NCBI RefSeq assembly: GCF_011044995.1
Contig: NZ_JAAKZW010000040.1
Coordinates: 1 to 42,998, forward strand
Direction: 5' to 3'
Source: Streptomyces mesophilus
GTDB taxonomy: Bacteria; Actinomycetota; Actinomycetes; Streptomycetales; Streptomycetaceae
Length of the DNA: 42,998 nucleotides
Position 1 is the stretch's first letter, and every line of letters begins with the position of its first letter. The position numbers and the translations under genes are program-made. This document shows positions 7,621-15,130 of the stretch, in pieces. The notes below the pieces were generated by a model. It saw only the letters and a list, made by a program, of their open reading frames with translations. It was not told the origin of the DNA and made no database searches.

Positions 7621-8658
7621 TCAGACCCGCGTCACCGAGGAGATCGGCATCATGCCGACGGGGTCGTAGCGCACCGGCGCACCGGGGTACGGCGCGTGCA
7701 CGACCTGCCCGTTCCCCATGTACATCCCGATGTGGCTGGCGTCATCGCGATACGTCACCAGATCACCCGGCTGAGCCTCCGCGAGCGACACCTGGCGCCC
7801 CGCGTACCGCTGCGCCTGCGACGTCCGCGGCAGCCCCACGCCCGCCTGCGAGTACGCCCACTGCGTCAGACCCGAGCAGTCGAACCCGTACGGCCCGCTC
7901 GCGCCCCACACGTAAGGACGGCCGACCGCCTGGCGTACCGCCGCGATCGCGGACGCGGCGCGCGCGGAGGCCGGGGCGCCGCCCACCGCGGGCATCTCGG
8001 CCCGGCCCGAGCGCGACGCCCGGTCGTACGCGGCCCGTTCGGCGCCCGGCAGGGAGTTGAGGAGCCGGCGCGCCTCGGCGAGCTTCTTCTCCACGATCCG
8101 CTTCTGCCGGGCCACCGCCTTGCGGGACTTCTCCAGCTCGACCAGCTTGCGCTGCGCCTCGTCCCGCTCCTGCGCCAGCTTGCGCTGGGCCTCCTGGAGG
8201 TCGGCGAGACCCTCGGCATGCCGGGCGCTGATCCGGTCGAGCGTGGCGGCCTTGTCCAGATACGTGTCCGGATTCTCGGACAGCATCAGGGCGAGGGTCG
8301 GGTCGACCCCGCCGGAGCGGTACTGGGCGCCGGCGAGTGAACCGAGCGCGCCCCGCATGGTGTTGATGCGCTCCTGGCCGCGCGCGACCCGGTCCTTGGA
8401 CCGGTCGATCTGCTCGCGCAGCTCCCCGGCCTGCTCATCCGCCTTGTTGTACGCCTCCGTGGCCCGCTCGGCCTCCGCGTAGAGGCGGTCGACCTTGGCC
8501 CGGGTGCCGCCCGCGGGCTCCCCCGGGTCGGCGCCCGCCGGCGCGGCGGCGAGGGTCGCGGCGGCGGTGGCCATGGCCGCGGACAGGACGGTGACGCGCG
8601 CGCTCCGGTCGAACCTGCCGAAGCGGTCGGGCGAAGCGGAACGGCGATGGGACGCCAC
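7621..8658 (-). CDS. NlpC/P60 (C40) secreted peptidoglycan hydrolase, copy 1
   Basis: Secreted endopeptidase of 345 aa. A signal peptide ends near AAAPAGADP. It is followed by a long coiled-coil region (about residues 45-215, rich in Ala, Glu, Arg and Lys) and a C-terminal NlpC/P60 domain with catalytic Cys in YGFDCSGLTQWAYSQAG and His in ASHIGMYMGNGQVVH. By family it cleaves the gamma-D-Glu-diamino acid bond of stem peptides; the coiled coil often acts as an inhibitory or partner-binding arm. The GTG at 8658 (MASHRRSASP) is chosen because GGAAGGAG lies just upstream and the paralogue starts with the same MASHRR. The next gene upstream is a paralogue with the same layout. Confidence 0.9.
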   Translation of the reverse strand: MASHRRSASPDRFGRFDRSARVTVLSAAMATAAATLAAAPAGADPGEPAGGTRAKVDRLYAEAERATEAYNKADEQAGELREQIDRSKDRVARGQERINTMRGALGSLAGAQYRSGGVDPTLALMLSENPDTYLDKAATLDRISARHAEGLADLQEAQRKLAQERDEAQRKLVELEKSRKAVARQKRIVEKKLAEARRLLNSLPGAERAAYDRASRSGRAEMPAVGGAPASARAASAIAAVRQAVGRPYVWGASGPYGFDCSGLTQWAYSQAGVGLPRTSQAQRYAGRQVSLAEAQPGDLVTYRDDASHIGMYMGNGQVVHAPYPGAPVRYDPVGMMPISSVTRV

Positions 8659-8679
8659 GGGGTACGGCTCTCCTTCCTG

Positions 8680-8732
8680 CTGCCGCTGCCGCCCGCCCTC
8701 ATGCAAGGCGGGCTGCCGGATATCAGCGGCAG
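8680..8732 (-). promoter_or_regulatory. Leader hairpin abutting the ribosome site of NlpC/P60 copy 1
   Basis: On the minus strand CTGCCGCTG (8724-8732) can pair with CAGCGGCAG (8680-8688), and inside it CCCGCC (8707-8712) with GGCGGG (8692-8697). The 3' arm ends about two bases before the GGAAGGAG ribosome site. A stable structure in this position could modulate translation initiation. Confidence 0.55.
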
Positions 8733-8896
8733 TACGGACGTCCGGCCCCTGACGAACCAGCTGGGCCTCCGGTCTGCCGTCCGCGGCGCGAACGGCTTCC
8801 GGCGGGTTCCCGCTTCAACGACCCCTGCCGAAACCGCAGTTCCGGCGCCTCGGAGCCTCCACAGGCCTTACATCCCGCCCGTCCGGCGGTAGGCCC

Positions 8897-8916
8897 GCCC
8901 CGCGAAAGCGCGGGGC
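8897..8916. other. Short perfect hairpin, 8-bp stem
   Basis: GCCCCGCG and CGCGGGGC pair around an AAAG loop. It lies between the two hydrolase genes, past the stronger terminator, and no T-run follows on either strand. It may be part of the copy 1 leader. Confidence 0.5.
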
Positions 8917-8971
8917 GAACGTCGCGGAAGCTATCACCGACTCCGGGCCCCGCGGCGCCGCGCGCAACACG

Positions 8972-9007
8972 ACGCCCCGCCATCGACGCAGGTCGTTGGC
9001 GGGGCGT
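8972..9007 (-). terminator. Terminator hairpin after NlpC/P60 copy 2
   Basis: ACGCCCCGCC at 8972-8981 and GGCGGGGCGT at 8998-9007 form a perfect 10-bp stem about 84 bases past the stop of copy 2. There is no T-run, which is common for GC-rich actinobacterial terminators. Confidence 0.65.
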
Positions 9008-9090
9008 GGGGTCAGCAGACTATGCGGGAATTCGCCCGTTCGGAGGGCGGGTCACCGCGGTTCGGCGTCCTCGCAGGAGGGCACGAGGCG

Positions 9091-10119
9091 TCAGATACGG
9101 ACGCCGAACATGTACGGCATGTTGTTGATCGACTCGTAGCGCACGACCGCACCCGGCTTCGGGGCGTGCAGCACCTGGCCGTTGCCCGCGTAGAAGCCGA
9201 CGTGGTGCATGTCGCCGTAGAAGATGACCAGGTCGCCGACGCGCAGGTCGCTCTGCGAGGAGATGCGGGTACCGGCGTTGGCCTGGGACTGCGAGGTCCG
9301 GGGTATGGAGACGCCGGCCTGCCCGTACGCCCAGGAGGTCAGGCCCGAGCAGTCGAACGAGCCGGGGCCCGCGGCGCCGTAGACGTACGGCGAACCGATC
9401 TTGCTCTGCGCGGCCTGGAAGGCGGCCATCGCGAAGTTCGATCCCTTGGCCGCGTTGCCGAGGTCGACCCGGGAACCGGCGTCGCGGCTGGCGCGCGCGT
9501 CCTCGGCGGCGAGCGCGGCGCGCTCCTTCGCGGTCAGGGTGTTGAGGAGCTTCTGCGCCTCGCCGAGCTTGCCCTGGACTTCCTTCTTCTTCTTGCCGAG
9601 CTCCTCGCGGGTGTCCTCGAGGTCGTTCAGCTTCTGCGTGGCTTCCTTGCGCTGCTGCGCGAGGGTCCGCTGCTTGTCCTGGATCTTCTCCAGCGCGTCG
9701 GCCTGCTTGGCCGTCATCTGGTCGAGCGTGGAGGCCTTGTCCAGGTACGTGTCCGGGTCGGACGAGAGGAAGAGCTGGACGGTCGGGTCGATGCCGCCGC
9801 TGCGGTACTGGGCGCTGGCCATCGAACCGAGGCTGTCGCGCAGGCCGTTGAGCTCGTCCTGGCCGCGGGCGACCTTGTCCTGGAGCTCGTCGATGTCGTC
9901 CTGGAGCTTGCCCTGCTGCTCCTTGGCACCGTTGTACTTCTCGGTGGCCTTCTCGGCCTCCTCGTACAACCGGTCGACCTTCGCCTTGACTTCCTTCTTC
10001 GTGGGCTTCTCGTCGGCCTGCGCGGCCTGGGAGGTGAGCGCCACGGCGGCGGCTGCGGTCGCGGTGAGCACGGTCACGCGGGTCCGGCTGGGCTGCTTGG
10101 GTCGACGGTGGGACGCCAC
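9091..10119 (-). CDS. NlpC/P60 (C40) secreted peptidoglycan hydrolase, copy 2
   Basis: Secreted endopeptidase of 342 aa, paralogous to copy 1 downstream. A signal peptide ends near SQAAQADEK. Residues about 40-210 are a Lys/Glu-rich coiled coil (KVDRLYEEAEKATEKYNGAKEQ). The C-terminal NlpC/P60 domain has catalytic Cys in GSFDCSGLTSWAYGQAG and His in MHHVGFYAGNGQVLH, and ends in VRI. It should cleave peptidoglycan stem peptides outside the membrane. The GTG at 10119 gives MASHRRPKQPSR after an AGAAGGAG ribosome site; the frame is open further upstream but lacks such a site. The neighbouring paralogue differs mainly in charge of the coiled coil, suggesting duplication and divergence. Confidence 0.9.
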   Translation of the reverse strand: MASHRRPKQPSRTRVTVLTATAAAAVALTSQAAQADEKPTKKEVKAKVDRLYEEAEKATEKYNGAKEQQGKLQDDIDELQDKVARGQDELNGLRDSLGSMASAQYRSGGIDPTVQLFLSSDPDTYLDKASTLDQMTAKQADALEKIQDKQRTLAQQRKEATQKLNDLEDTREELGKKKKEVQGKLGEAQKLLNTLTAKERAALAAEDARASRDAGSRVDLGNAAKGSNFAMAAFQAAQSKIGSPYVYGAAGPGSFDCSGLTSWAYGQAGVSIPRTSQSQANAGTRISSQSDLRVGDLVIFYGDMHHVGFYAGNGQVLHAPKPGAVVRYESINNMPYMFGVRI

Positions 10120-10420
10120 GAAGGCGAGCTCCTTCTTCTCAAGCCGCCTACCGAACGAACCGGCGGGCGGTGAACCTGCCGTCACCCCTTATGGGTGATC
10201 AACCGTGCGAAGGTTCGAGCGTGACCCTAGTGACCTTCCTGTGATCAGTTCAAATCCCGATGACAAAAAAATACTCACGGAGCGTTTTCTTTACCGAGAA
10301 CCCACGTGCAGTGATGACGGGTTGACGCTACGTCGTGTGAAGGTCTCGCTAATTCGGGCATACGTCACAGGAGTTGACGAGAGCCCCGATAGTCGACCGA
10401 TACCGGCCCAAGCGCACTAC
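10120..10420. other. Leader/promoter region of NlpC/P60 copy 2
   Basis: About 300 bases without a gene, with AT-richer patches near 10255-10300 including seven consecutive A at 10265-10271, unusual here. On the minus strand there is a hairpin GAAGGT...ACCTTC (10233-10238 with 10210-10215), a hairpin ATCACCC...GGGTGAC (10181-10199), and a short GAAGG-N6-CCTTC pairing (10120-10135) that would cover the ribosome site. The direct repeat GTGACC-CTA-GTGACC is at 10221-10235. These suggest a regulated leader, but no named riboswitch could be recognised. Confidence 0.5.
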
Positions 10421-11767
10421 TCAGCGCGACAGACGCTTCAGGAGCATCACTGAGGGCACCGGACGCGCCCCGGCCTTGGCCACCCCGTCCGCGACCTCGC
10501 GGTCCGTGGAGACCACCGTCACGGGCCGCCCAGGGGGCTCCGCGCGCACCAGCTGGCGGATCAGCTCGTCGGCCGTCACCCCGGGCTTGGAGAACAGCAC
10601 CCGCACCCCGCGCGGCGGTGCGAGCAGGACGGGCGCGGCCAGTTCGGCCCCGTCGAAGACACAGGTGACCTCGGCGCCGGTCTGCGCGGCGAGCGCGGAC
10701 AGGCCGCCCAGCAGCCGTAGCCGCTGCTTCTCGAGCGGCATGGTCGGGTAGCCGGTCTTCGTCACGTTGTAGCCGTCGACCACCAGATGCGCCTGCGGCA
10801 GCGCGAGCAGCTGGTCGAGGATCGCCGGGTCGGCCTCGGACAGGGCGCGTGCGGCGATGTCCTTGGGCGACATCCGGCCCGGCTCGACCGCGTCCACGGT
10901 CTCTGCGGGGCGTACGTCGACGGGCGGCAGCGCGAGTTCACGGCGCAGCCCCTGGGCCGACTCGAGGAGGGTGTCGAGCAGCAGCCGCACCCGCATGTCC
11001 TCGATGGACCGACCCTCGCGTACCGCCTTGCGGCTGGACTCCAGGGCCGACTCGGCCTCCGCGAGGCGGGACTTGAGCCGCCGGGCCTCGCTCTCGGCCG
11101 CGGACTGCGCGGCCTGCGTCTCGGTGCGCTGCGTCTCGAACTCGGCATGCGCCTTGCGCAGTGCCGCCTCGCCGCGCTTGACGTCGCTCAGCGCGCTGCG
11201 CAGCTTGCGATGAAGCGATTCGGCTTCCTTCTTGGCCGACTCCAGCTCGCAGCGCAGCCGTTCGGTCTCGGACCTGGTGTGCTCCTGGGCGGCGGCCAGC
11301 TCCGTGCGCAGCCGCTCCAGTTCGGCCCTGGCCTCCTCGTCGGCCCGCTCGGACTCGGCGCGCTGCGCCTCCTCGCCGGCGGCCGTGACCAGCTTGACCC
11401 AGCCGACGGGGCGCAGCACATAGGCCGCGGCCGCCACGTCGAGCGGGTCCGCGGCCGGCGGCGGCGACCCCGCGTCGAGGGCGCCGGCGAGTTCGGGCTG
11501 CGTCTCTCTGAACCGTTCGCCGATGCGCTGACGGAACAGCGGGTCGGACTCCAGCGCGGAGGCCATCGCGTTGCCCGCGAATTTCAGCCGCCGCGACGGG
11601 GTGAACCGTGCGTACTGCCGCAGCTGCGCGGGCAGTTCGGTCATCGTCAGGGAGCCGAAGCCCTCCGAGGCCAGCGCGATGACCCGGCGCCGTACACCTT
11701 CGGGCAGCGGGCGGTCGAGCACCTCAGCGGCGCCGTCGCCCGGCTCCCCGCCCTGGTTCTCCACCAT
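10421..11767 (-). CDS. Coiled-coil protein with C-terminal NYN (YacP-like) ribonuclease domain
   Basis: Protein of 448 aa. The N-terminal part (about 1-125) is a conserved helical region starting LPEGVRRRVIALASEGFGS. Residues about 140-265 are a long Glu/Arg/Ala coiled coil. The C-terminus (about 325-448) is a NYN domain of the YacP type: HLVVDGYNVTKTGYPTM, VTCVFDGAELA, GVRVLFSKPGVTADELI and VVSTDREVADGVAKAGA supply the conserved acidic residues of a PIN-like nuclease centre. By family it would cut structured RNA; the coiled coil may mediate oligomerisation. It lies 33 bp downstream of a zinc-ribbon gene on the same strand, a likely operon. The RNA target is unknown. Confidence 0.82.
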   Translation of the reverse strand: MVENQGGEPGDGAAEVLDRPLPEGVRRRVIALASEGFGSLTMTELPAQLRQYARFTPSRRLKFAGNAMASALESDPLFRQRIGERFRETQPELAGALDAGSPPPAADPLDVAAAAYVLRPVGWVKLVTAAGEEAQRAESERADEEARAELERLRTELAAAQEHTRSETERLRCELESAKKEAESLHRKLRSALSDVKRGEAALRKAHAEFETQRTETQAAQSAAESEARRLKSRLAEAESALESSRKAVREGRSIEDMRVRLLLDTLLESAQGLRRELALPPVDVRPAETVDAVEPGRMSPKDIAARALSEADPAILDQLLALPQAHLVVDGYNVTKTGYPTMPLEKQRLRLLGGLSALAAQTGAEVTCVFDGAELAAPVLLAPPRGVRVLFSKPGVTADELIRQLVRAEPPGRPVTVVSTDREVADGVAKAGARPVPSVMLLKRLSR

Positions 11768-11800
11768 CCGTCACCCCACTGTCCGAGGGTGCGGCACTCC

Positions 11801-12040
11801 TCAGGAGCCCGCGCCCGGCCTGTCCACCAGTTCGACCTGGTCCTGTGCGTTGCACCAACGGCACCGCACCGACTCGATGGTCTCACTGACCACCTCGCGC
11901 TCCTCCACCTTCGGCTCACCGGCCAGGTCGAGATGGACGTATTCCACGACCTTGGAGGATCGCGTCACGTCGAAACGCGTGAGGTTGCCGCAGAGCGTGC
12001 AGCGCCAGCGGGTCTCGGCGGTCGGCAGGGGAACCGTCAT
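11801..12040 (-). CDS. Small zinc-ribbon protein
   Basis: Protein of about 79 aa from the ATG at 12040 (MTVPLPTAETRWRC). An in-frame ATG at 12073 would add eleven residues and also has a purine-rich GGGGAG upstream, so the start is not settled. Two CxxC knuckles, CTLCGNLTRFDVT and CRWCNAQ, are about 45 residues apart and should bind one zinc. The middle contains EYVHLDLAGEPKVEEREVV. I know it only as a conserved actinobacterial protein without assigned function. Its position just upstream of the NYN-domain gene, on the same strand, suggests they act together, perhaps in RNA recognition and cleavage; that is inference. Confidence 0.7.
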   Translation of the reverse strand: MTVPLPTAETRWRCTLCGNLTRFDVTRSSKVVEYVHLDLAGEPKVEEREVVSETIESVRCRWCNAQDQVELVDRPGAGS

Positions 12041-12200
12041 GGTGGCGGGGCGCCTTTCAGGTGGCTTTCGCATCGGAACGCACTCCCCGTAACCCTACGG
12101 CCTGGCGGGGTGCGGTGCGGACGCCGTCCGCAGTCGGGGACGCTGATCACAACGGCGAGGCGGTCCCTGCACATCCGTCCCGTTCCGTCAGGATCTGTGC

Positions 12201-12965
12201 ATGATCACGAAACCCGGAGCGGCCGGCCAGAGCCTGCGGACCTCGGCCGCGCGGGTCCTCACGGGCCACGGCCCGCTGGTCACGTACGGCCTGATCGCCC
12301 TGTGCTGCGCGGTCTTCGTCCTCTCCCCCGCCGCAGGACTCAATCCGGCGTACGGCACCGGCGATGCGCTGCTCGCCGCCCAGCGCACCTTCTTCGCGCG
12401 CTGGGGTGTGATCCCGGCCGAGCTGCTCAGCGGCTCGCCGCGGGCCGCGATCACCCCGGTGACCGCCCTGTTCGTGCACGGCAGCTGGCTGCATCTGCTC
12501 GGCAACATGCTCTTCCTCTACGTCTTCGGCGGCATGGTCGAGGAACGGCTCGGGCATCTGCAGTTCGCCCTGTTCTACCTGGGCTGCGGCGCCCTGGCCC
12601 TGTTCGCCTACGCGCTGGCGAACGCGGGCTCCACGCAGACCCTGGTCGGGGCGTCCGGGGCGATCTCGGCGGTGCTCGGCGCGTTCCTGAAGCTGTTCCC
12701 CAAGGCCCGCGTCACCAGCCTGCTGCCCTTCCTGTTCTTCCTCCCGCTGCGCTTCCCGGCCTGGATCGTGCTGCCGTTCTGGGTGACCCTGCAGTGGCTG
12801 GCCGCCCGGCGGGACGAGAACGGTCCGGGGGTCGCGTATCTCGCGCACCTCGCGGGCTTCTCGCTGGGGTTCCTCTACGCATGGGGACGTTATGCCCGTA
12901 GGTCTAAAGTGAAGGGGCCCGCCGGGCACAGGGCGCCGGCCACCGAGGGAGACAGTCAGCCGTGA
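12201..12965 (+). CDS. Rhomboid family intramembrane serine protease
   Basis: Polytopic membrane protein of 254 aa with about six helices. The rhomboid signatures are present: HGSWLHLLGNMLFLYVFGG (about 93-111), the catalytic serine in GASGAISAVLG (Ser152), and the catalytic histidine in YLAHLAGFSLG (His216). It cleaves transmembrane substrates within the bilayer; the natural substrate is unknown. The C-terminus is a short basic cytoplasmic tail. Its TGA overlaps the GTG of the next gene (GTGA at 12962-12965), so the two are translationally coupled. The start ATG at 12201 has only a weak ribosome site (AGGATC). Confidence 0.9.
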   Translation: MITKPGAAGQSLRTSAARVLTGHGPLVTYGLIALCCAVFVLSPAAGLNPAYGTGDALLAAQRTFFARWGVIPAELLSGSPRAAITPVTALFVHGSWLHLLGNMLFLYVFGGMVEERLGHLQFALFYLGCGALALFAYALANAGSTQTLVGASGAISAVLGAFLKLFPKARVTSLLPFLFFLPLRFPAWIVLPFWVTLQWLAARRDENGPGVAYLAHLAGFSLGFLYAWGRYARRSKVKGPAGHRAPATEGDSQP

Positions 12966-13243
12966 TCACCGCGATCGTGCTCATCAAGACCAGCGTCGAC
13001 CGGATCCCGGAGATCGCCGAGTCCATCGCCGCGCTCGACAGCGTCAGCGAGGTCTTCTCGGTCACGGGTACGTACGACCTGATCGCGATGGTCCGTGTCC
13101 ACCAGCACGAGAACCTCGCGGACATCATCCCCGGCAAGATCAGCAAGATCCCGGGCGTCGAGGCGACGGACACGCATGTGGCGTTCCGCACGTACTCCCA
13201 GCACGACCTCGAGGCGGCCTTCGCCATCGGGCTCGACAACTGA
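12962..13243 (+). CDS. Stand-alone Lrp/AsnC ligand-binding (RAM) domain protein
   Basis: Protein of 93 aa matching only the C-terminal alpha/beta effector domain of Lrp/AsnC regulators: MITAIVLIKTSVDRIPEIAESIA, SEVFSVTGTYDLIAMVRV, and IPGVEATDTHVAFRTYS. There is no helix-turn-helix, so it is unlikely to bind DNA alone. Such stand-alone RAM proteins form ring oligomers and may bind amino acids or partner with full-length Lrp proteins. It starts with GTG inside the rhomboid stop codon, so expression is tied to the protease. No Lrp-type DNA-binding partner is in the window. Confidence 0.9.
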   Translation: MITAIVLIKTSVDRIPEIAESIAALDSVSEVFSVTGTYDLIAMVRVHQHENLADIIPGKISKIPGVEATDTHVAFRTYSQHDLEAAFAIGLDN

Positions 13244-13283
13244 CCTGGGTCCTGGGGCGGAAGCAGCCGATGAAGTGCGCGCA

Positions 13284-13311
13284 GATGAAGACTTCTTCAT
13301 CCGCGGCTCAT
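13284..13311 (+). promoter_or_regulatory. Putative OmpR-type response-regulator box, site 1
   Basis: TTCAT at 13296 and CTCAT at 13307 are exactly 11 bp apart, the spacing used by OmpR/PhoB-family regulators. The surrounding TTCATC-N2-CGGCTCAT is repeated at 15841, before the permease gene. An inverted repeat GATGAAG-N4-CTTCATC (13284-13301) overlaps it. The gene start follows 35 bases later without a ribosome site. Confidence 0.6.
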
Positions 13312-13345
13312 CCGGCGCGCGGGGTCGGCGGCGCACGCTGAGTCC

Positions 13346-13621
13346 ATGGCTTTCTCCCACCGCATAGCGACCCTCGCCGCCGTGGTGGCGATCCCTCTCG
13401 GCATCGCCGCGACGAGCTACGCCCTCACCGACAGCCCTGAGACCCCCAAGGTGCCGCCGAAGGTCGAGCTGGACAACAGCTCGACGGGAACGCCCGGGTC
13501 GAGCACCCCCTCGGCGACACCGGGTACGCGGCAGCCCAGCGGCGACCCGAGCGACGAGGTGGTCTCCAGGCCGCCGGTGAACGACGACGATGACGATGAC
13601 GACGACCGCGACGACGGCTGA
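13346..13621 (+). CDS. Small secreted acidic protein ahead of a two-component system
   Basis: Protein of 91 aa, no recognised family. A signal peptide covers about residues 1-26 (basic MAFSHR, a hydrophobic core, then TSYALTDS). The rest is a Pro/Ser/Thr-rich linker followed by a run of eight Asp, an Arg and a final DDG. The acidic tail could bind cations extracellularly, and would then suit a signal partner for the adjacent sensor kinase; that is inference. Its last 32 bases overlap the start of the kinase gene in another frame. There is no Shine-Dalgarno before the ATG, suggesting a leaderless mRNA from the box at 13296. Confidence 0.68.
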   Translation: MAFSHRIATLAAVVAIPLGIAATSYALTDSPETPKVPPKVELDNSSTGTPGSSTPSATPGTRQPSGDPSDEVVSRPPVNDDDDDDDDRDDG

Positions 13622-15056
13622 CCCCGACCGCATCTCCTCCCCCTGGCGGCTCTCGGCCCGGCTGCGCATCCTCCTGTGGCTGCTCGCCGTGATGGCGGTG
13701 GCGCTCGCCGCGGTCGCCGGCACGACCCGATCGATCCTGCTGAGAGATGTCGACCAGCGGGTCGCCCTGCTGCTCAGCCAGGAGGCGAACGAGTTCAAGA
13801 ACTTCGTCGACATCGGCAGGGACCCGGCGACCAACAAGCCCTTCACGGACACACGGGAGCTCCTGAAGGTGTTCCTGGAGCGCCAGTACGCCGATCCCGA
13901 CGAGGAGTTGCTCGGTCTGGTCGCGCGCGAACACGACCCGGACCCGGCGAAGCTGGCCCAGGTACGGGACATCCGTGCGGACCTGCCGCTGGACGACGAC
14001 GCCGCGGCCCGCCGGCGGATCTTCGAGTCCCCCGCGTCCACCGGCACCCTCGACCGCCCCTCGGGCGAGGTGCGCTGGGCGAAGGTCGAGGTCGCGCTGC
14101 GCGGCCAGGACGCGCAGGCCGCCTTCGTCGTGGCCTTCCACCCCGAGCACGACCAGGCCCGCGCGGACCAGGTGTTCCGGGTGCTGCTCGCGATCTCCGG
14201 GGTGGCGCTCCTGATGACCACGGGCATCGGCTGGGTGGTCGCGGGCCGCATCCTCAAGCCGGTACGTCTCGTACGGACGACGGCCGCGCAGCTCACCGAG
14301 CAGGACCTGACCCGGCGCATCCCCGTCCAGGGCAAGGACGATGTGGCCGCGCTGGCCGAGACGTTCAACGGCATGCTCGACCGGCTCGAGCGTGCCTTCG
14401 CGGGACAGCGGCAGTTCGTCGACGACGCGGGCCATGAACTGCGTACCCCCATCACGATCGTGCGCGGGCATCTGGAGCTGATGGGCGACGATCCGGCCGA
14501 GCGCGAAGAGACCGTACGGATCGTCACCGACGAACTCGACCGGATGAGCCGCATCGTCGAGGACCTGCTGCTGCTCGCCAAGGCCGAGCGGCCCGACTTC
14601 GTCACCCCTGAGCCGGTCCAGCTCGCCGAACTCACCGCCGATGTCTACGTCAAGGCCCGCACCCTCGGCGCACGCGACTGGCAGCTGGCCGAAGTCGCCG
14701 ACGGCGAGGCCCGGTTGGACCCGCAGCGGGTCACGCAGGCGATGGTCCAGCTGGCGCAGAACGCCGTGCAGCACACGGCCGCCGGCGAGACCATCCGCAT
14801 CGGTTCGAGGGTGCGCGGCCCCCTCGTCGAGATGTACGTGGCCGACTCGGGCATCGGCGTACGGCCGCAGGACGCCGAGCTGATCTTCGAGCGCTTCCGC
14901 CGCGGGACCACACGCCGGGCCGCGAGCGGCGGAGCCGGGCTCGGTCTGTCCATCGTGAAGGCGATCGCCGAAGGACACCGCGGACAGATACGGCTGCAGA
15001 ACACCGAGGGCGGCGGCGCGACGTTCGTCCTGGCATGGGACGGCTCGGCGGCATGA
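13590..15056 (+). CDS. OmpR-partner sensor histidine kinase
   Basis: Membrane kinase of 488 aa. Transmembrane helix 1 spans about 27-46, the extracytoplasmic sensor about 50-193, and helix 2 about 196-218. Then come a HAMP domain (about 218-270), a HisKA dimerisation box FVDDAGHELRTP with phospho-accepting His282, and a HATPase_c domain with QLAQNAVQHT, DSGIGVRP and GGAGLGLSIVKAIAEGH. The start ATG at 13590 lies inside the Asp-coding GAC/GAT run of the preceding gene; a second Met two codons later is also possible. The response regulator follows after 74 bp. The signal is unknown, but regulation of the permease and glycerate kinase downstream is plausible. Confidence 0.92.
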   Translation: MTMTTTATTADPDRISSPWRLSARLRILLWLLAVMAVALAAVAGTTRSILLRDVDQRVALLLSQEANEFKNFVDIGRDPATNKPFTDTRELLKVFLERQYADPDEELLGLVAREHDPDPAKLAQVRDIRADLPLDDDAAARRRIFESPASTGTLDRPSGEVRWAKVEVALRGQDAQAAFVVAFHPEHDQARADQVFRVLLAISGVALLMTTGIGWVVAGRILKPVRLVRTTAAQLTEQDLTRRIPVQGKDDVAALAETFNGMLDRLERAFAGQRQFVDDAGHELRTPITIVRGHLELMGDDPAEREETVRIVTDELDRMSRIVEDLLLLAKAERPDFVTPEPVQLAELTADVYVKARTLGARDWQLAEVADGEARLDPQRVTQAMVQLAQNAVQHTAAGETIRIGSRVRGPLVEMYVADSGIGVRPQDAELIFERFRRGTTRRAASGGAGLGLSIVKAIAEGHRGQIRLQNTEGGGATFVLAWDGSAA

Positions 15057-15063
15057 ACCCAGG

Positions 15064-15090
15064 ACGCACTGAACGCACCGAACGCACCAC
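15064..15090. repeat. Three 9-bp tandem repeats between kinase and regulator
   Basis: Three copies of ACGCACYGA-like sequence (the last ending AC) lie in the 74-bp gap between the kinase stop and the regulator start. They are probably simple repeat expansion and not known operators. Confidence 0.45.
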
Positions 15091-15130
15091 GGAGCGCGGC
15101 GCCCACAACGCCGTAGGAAAGTAGGACGCG

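Larger units (their letters stand above)
8659..9090. other. Intergenic region between the two NlpC/P60 genes
   Basis: These 432 bases hold no convincing gene. On the minus strand they contain, in transcription order, the terminator hairpin of copy 2 (8972-9007), a short GCCCCGCG/CGCGGGGC hairpin, a long GC-rich stretch with further pairings around 8825-8860, and a hairpin directly beside the copy 1 ribosome site (8680-8732). I could not match a c-di-AMP (ydaO) riboswitch consensus with confidence. Confidence 0.6.

Noticed and set aside
8659..9090. c-di-AMP (ydaO-type) riboswitch before the NlpC/P60 genes
   Set aside because: Streptomyces hydrolases can carry it and hairpins are present, but I could not match the conserved core blocks. 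A covariance search would decide.
9022..10173. 383-codon + strand frame opposite NlpC/P60 copy 2
   Set aside because: Leu/Val/Gly-rich shadow of the coiled-coil region; the real protein is on the minus strand.
10221..10235. MtrA box (GTGACC repeat) in the NlpC/P60 copy 2 leader
   Set aside because: The repeat period is 9 bp, not the 11 bp expected for OmpR-type boxes, so I list it only as sequence.
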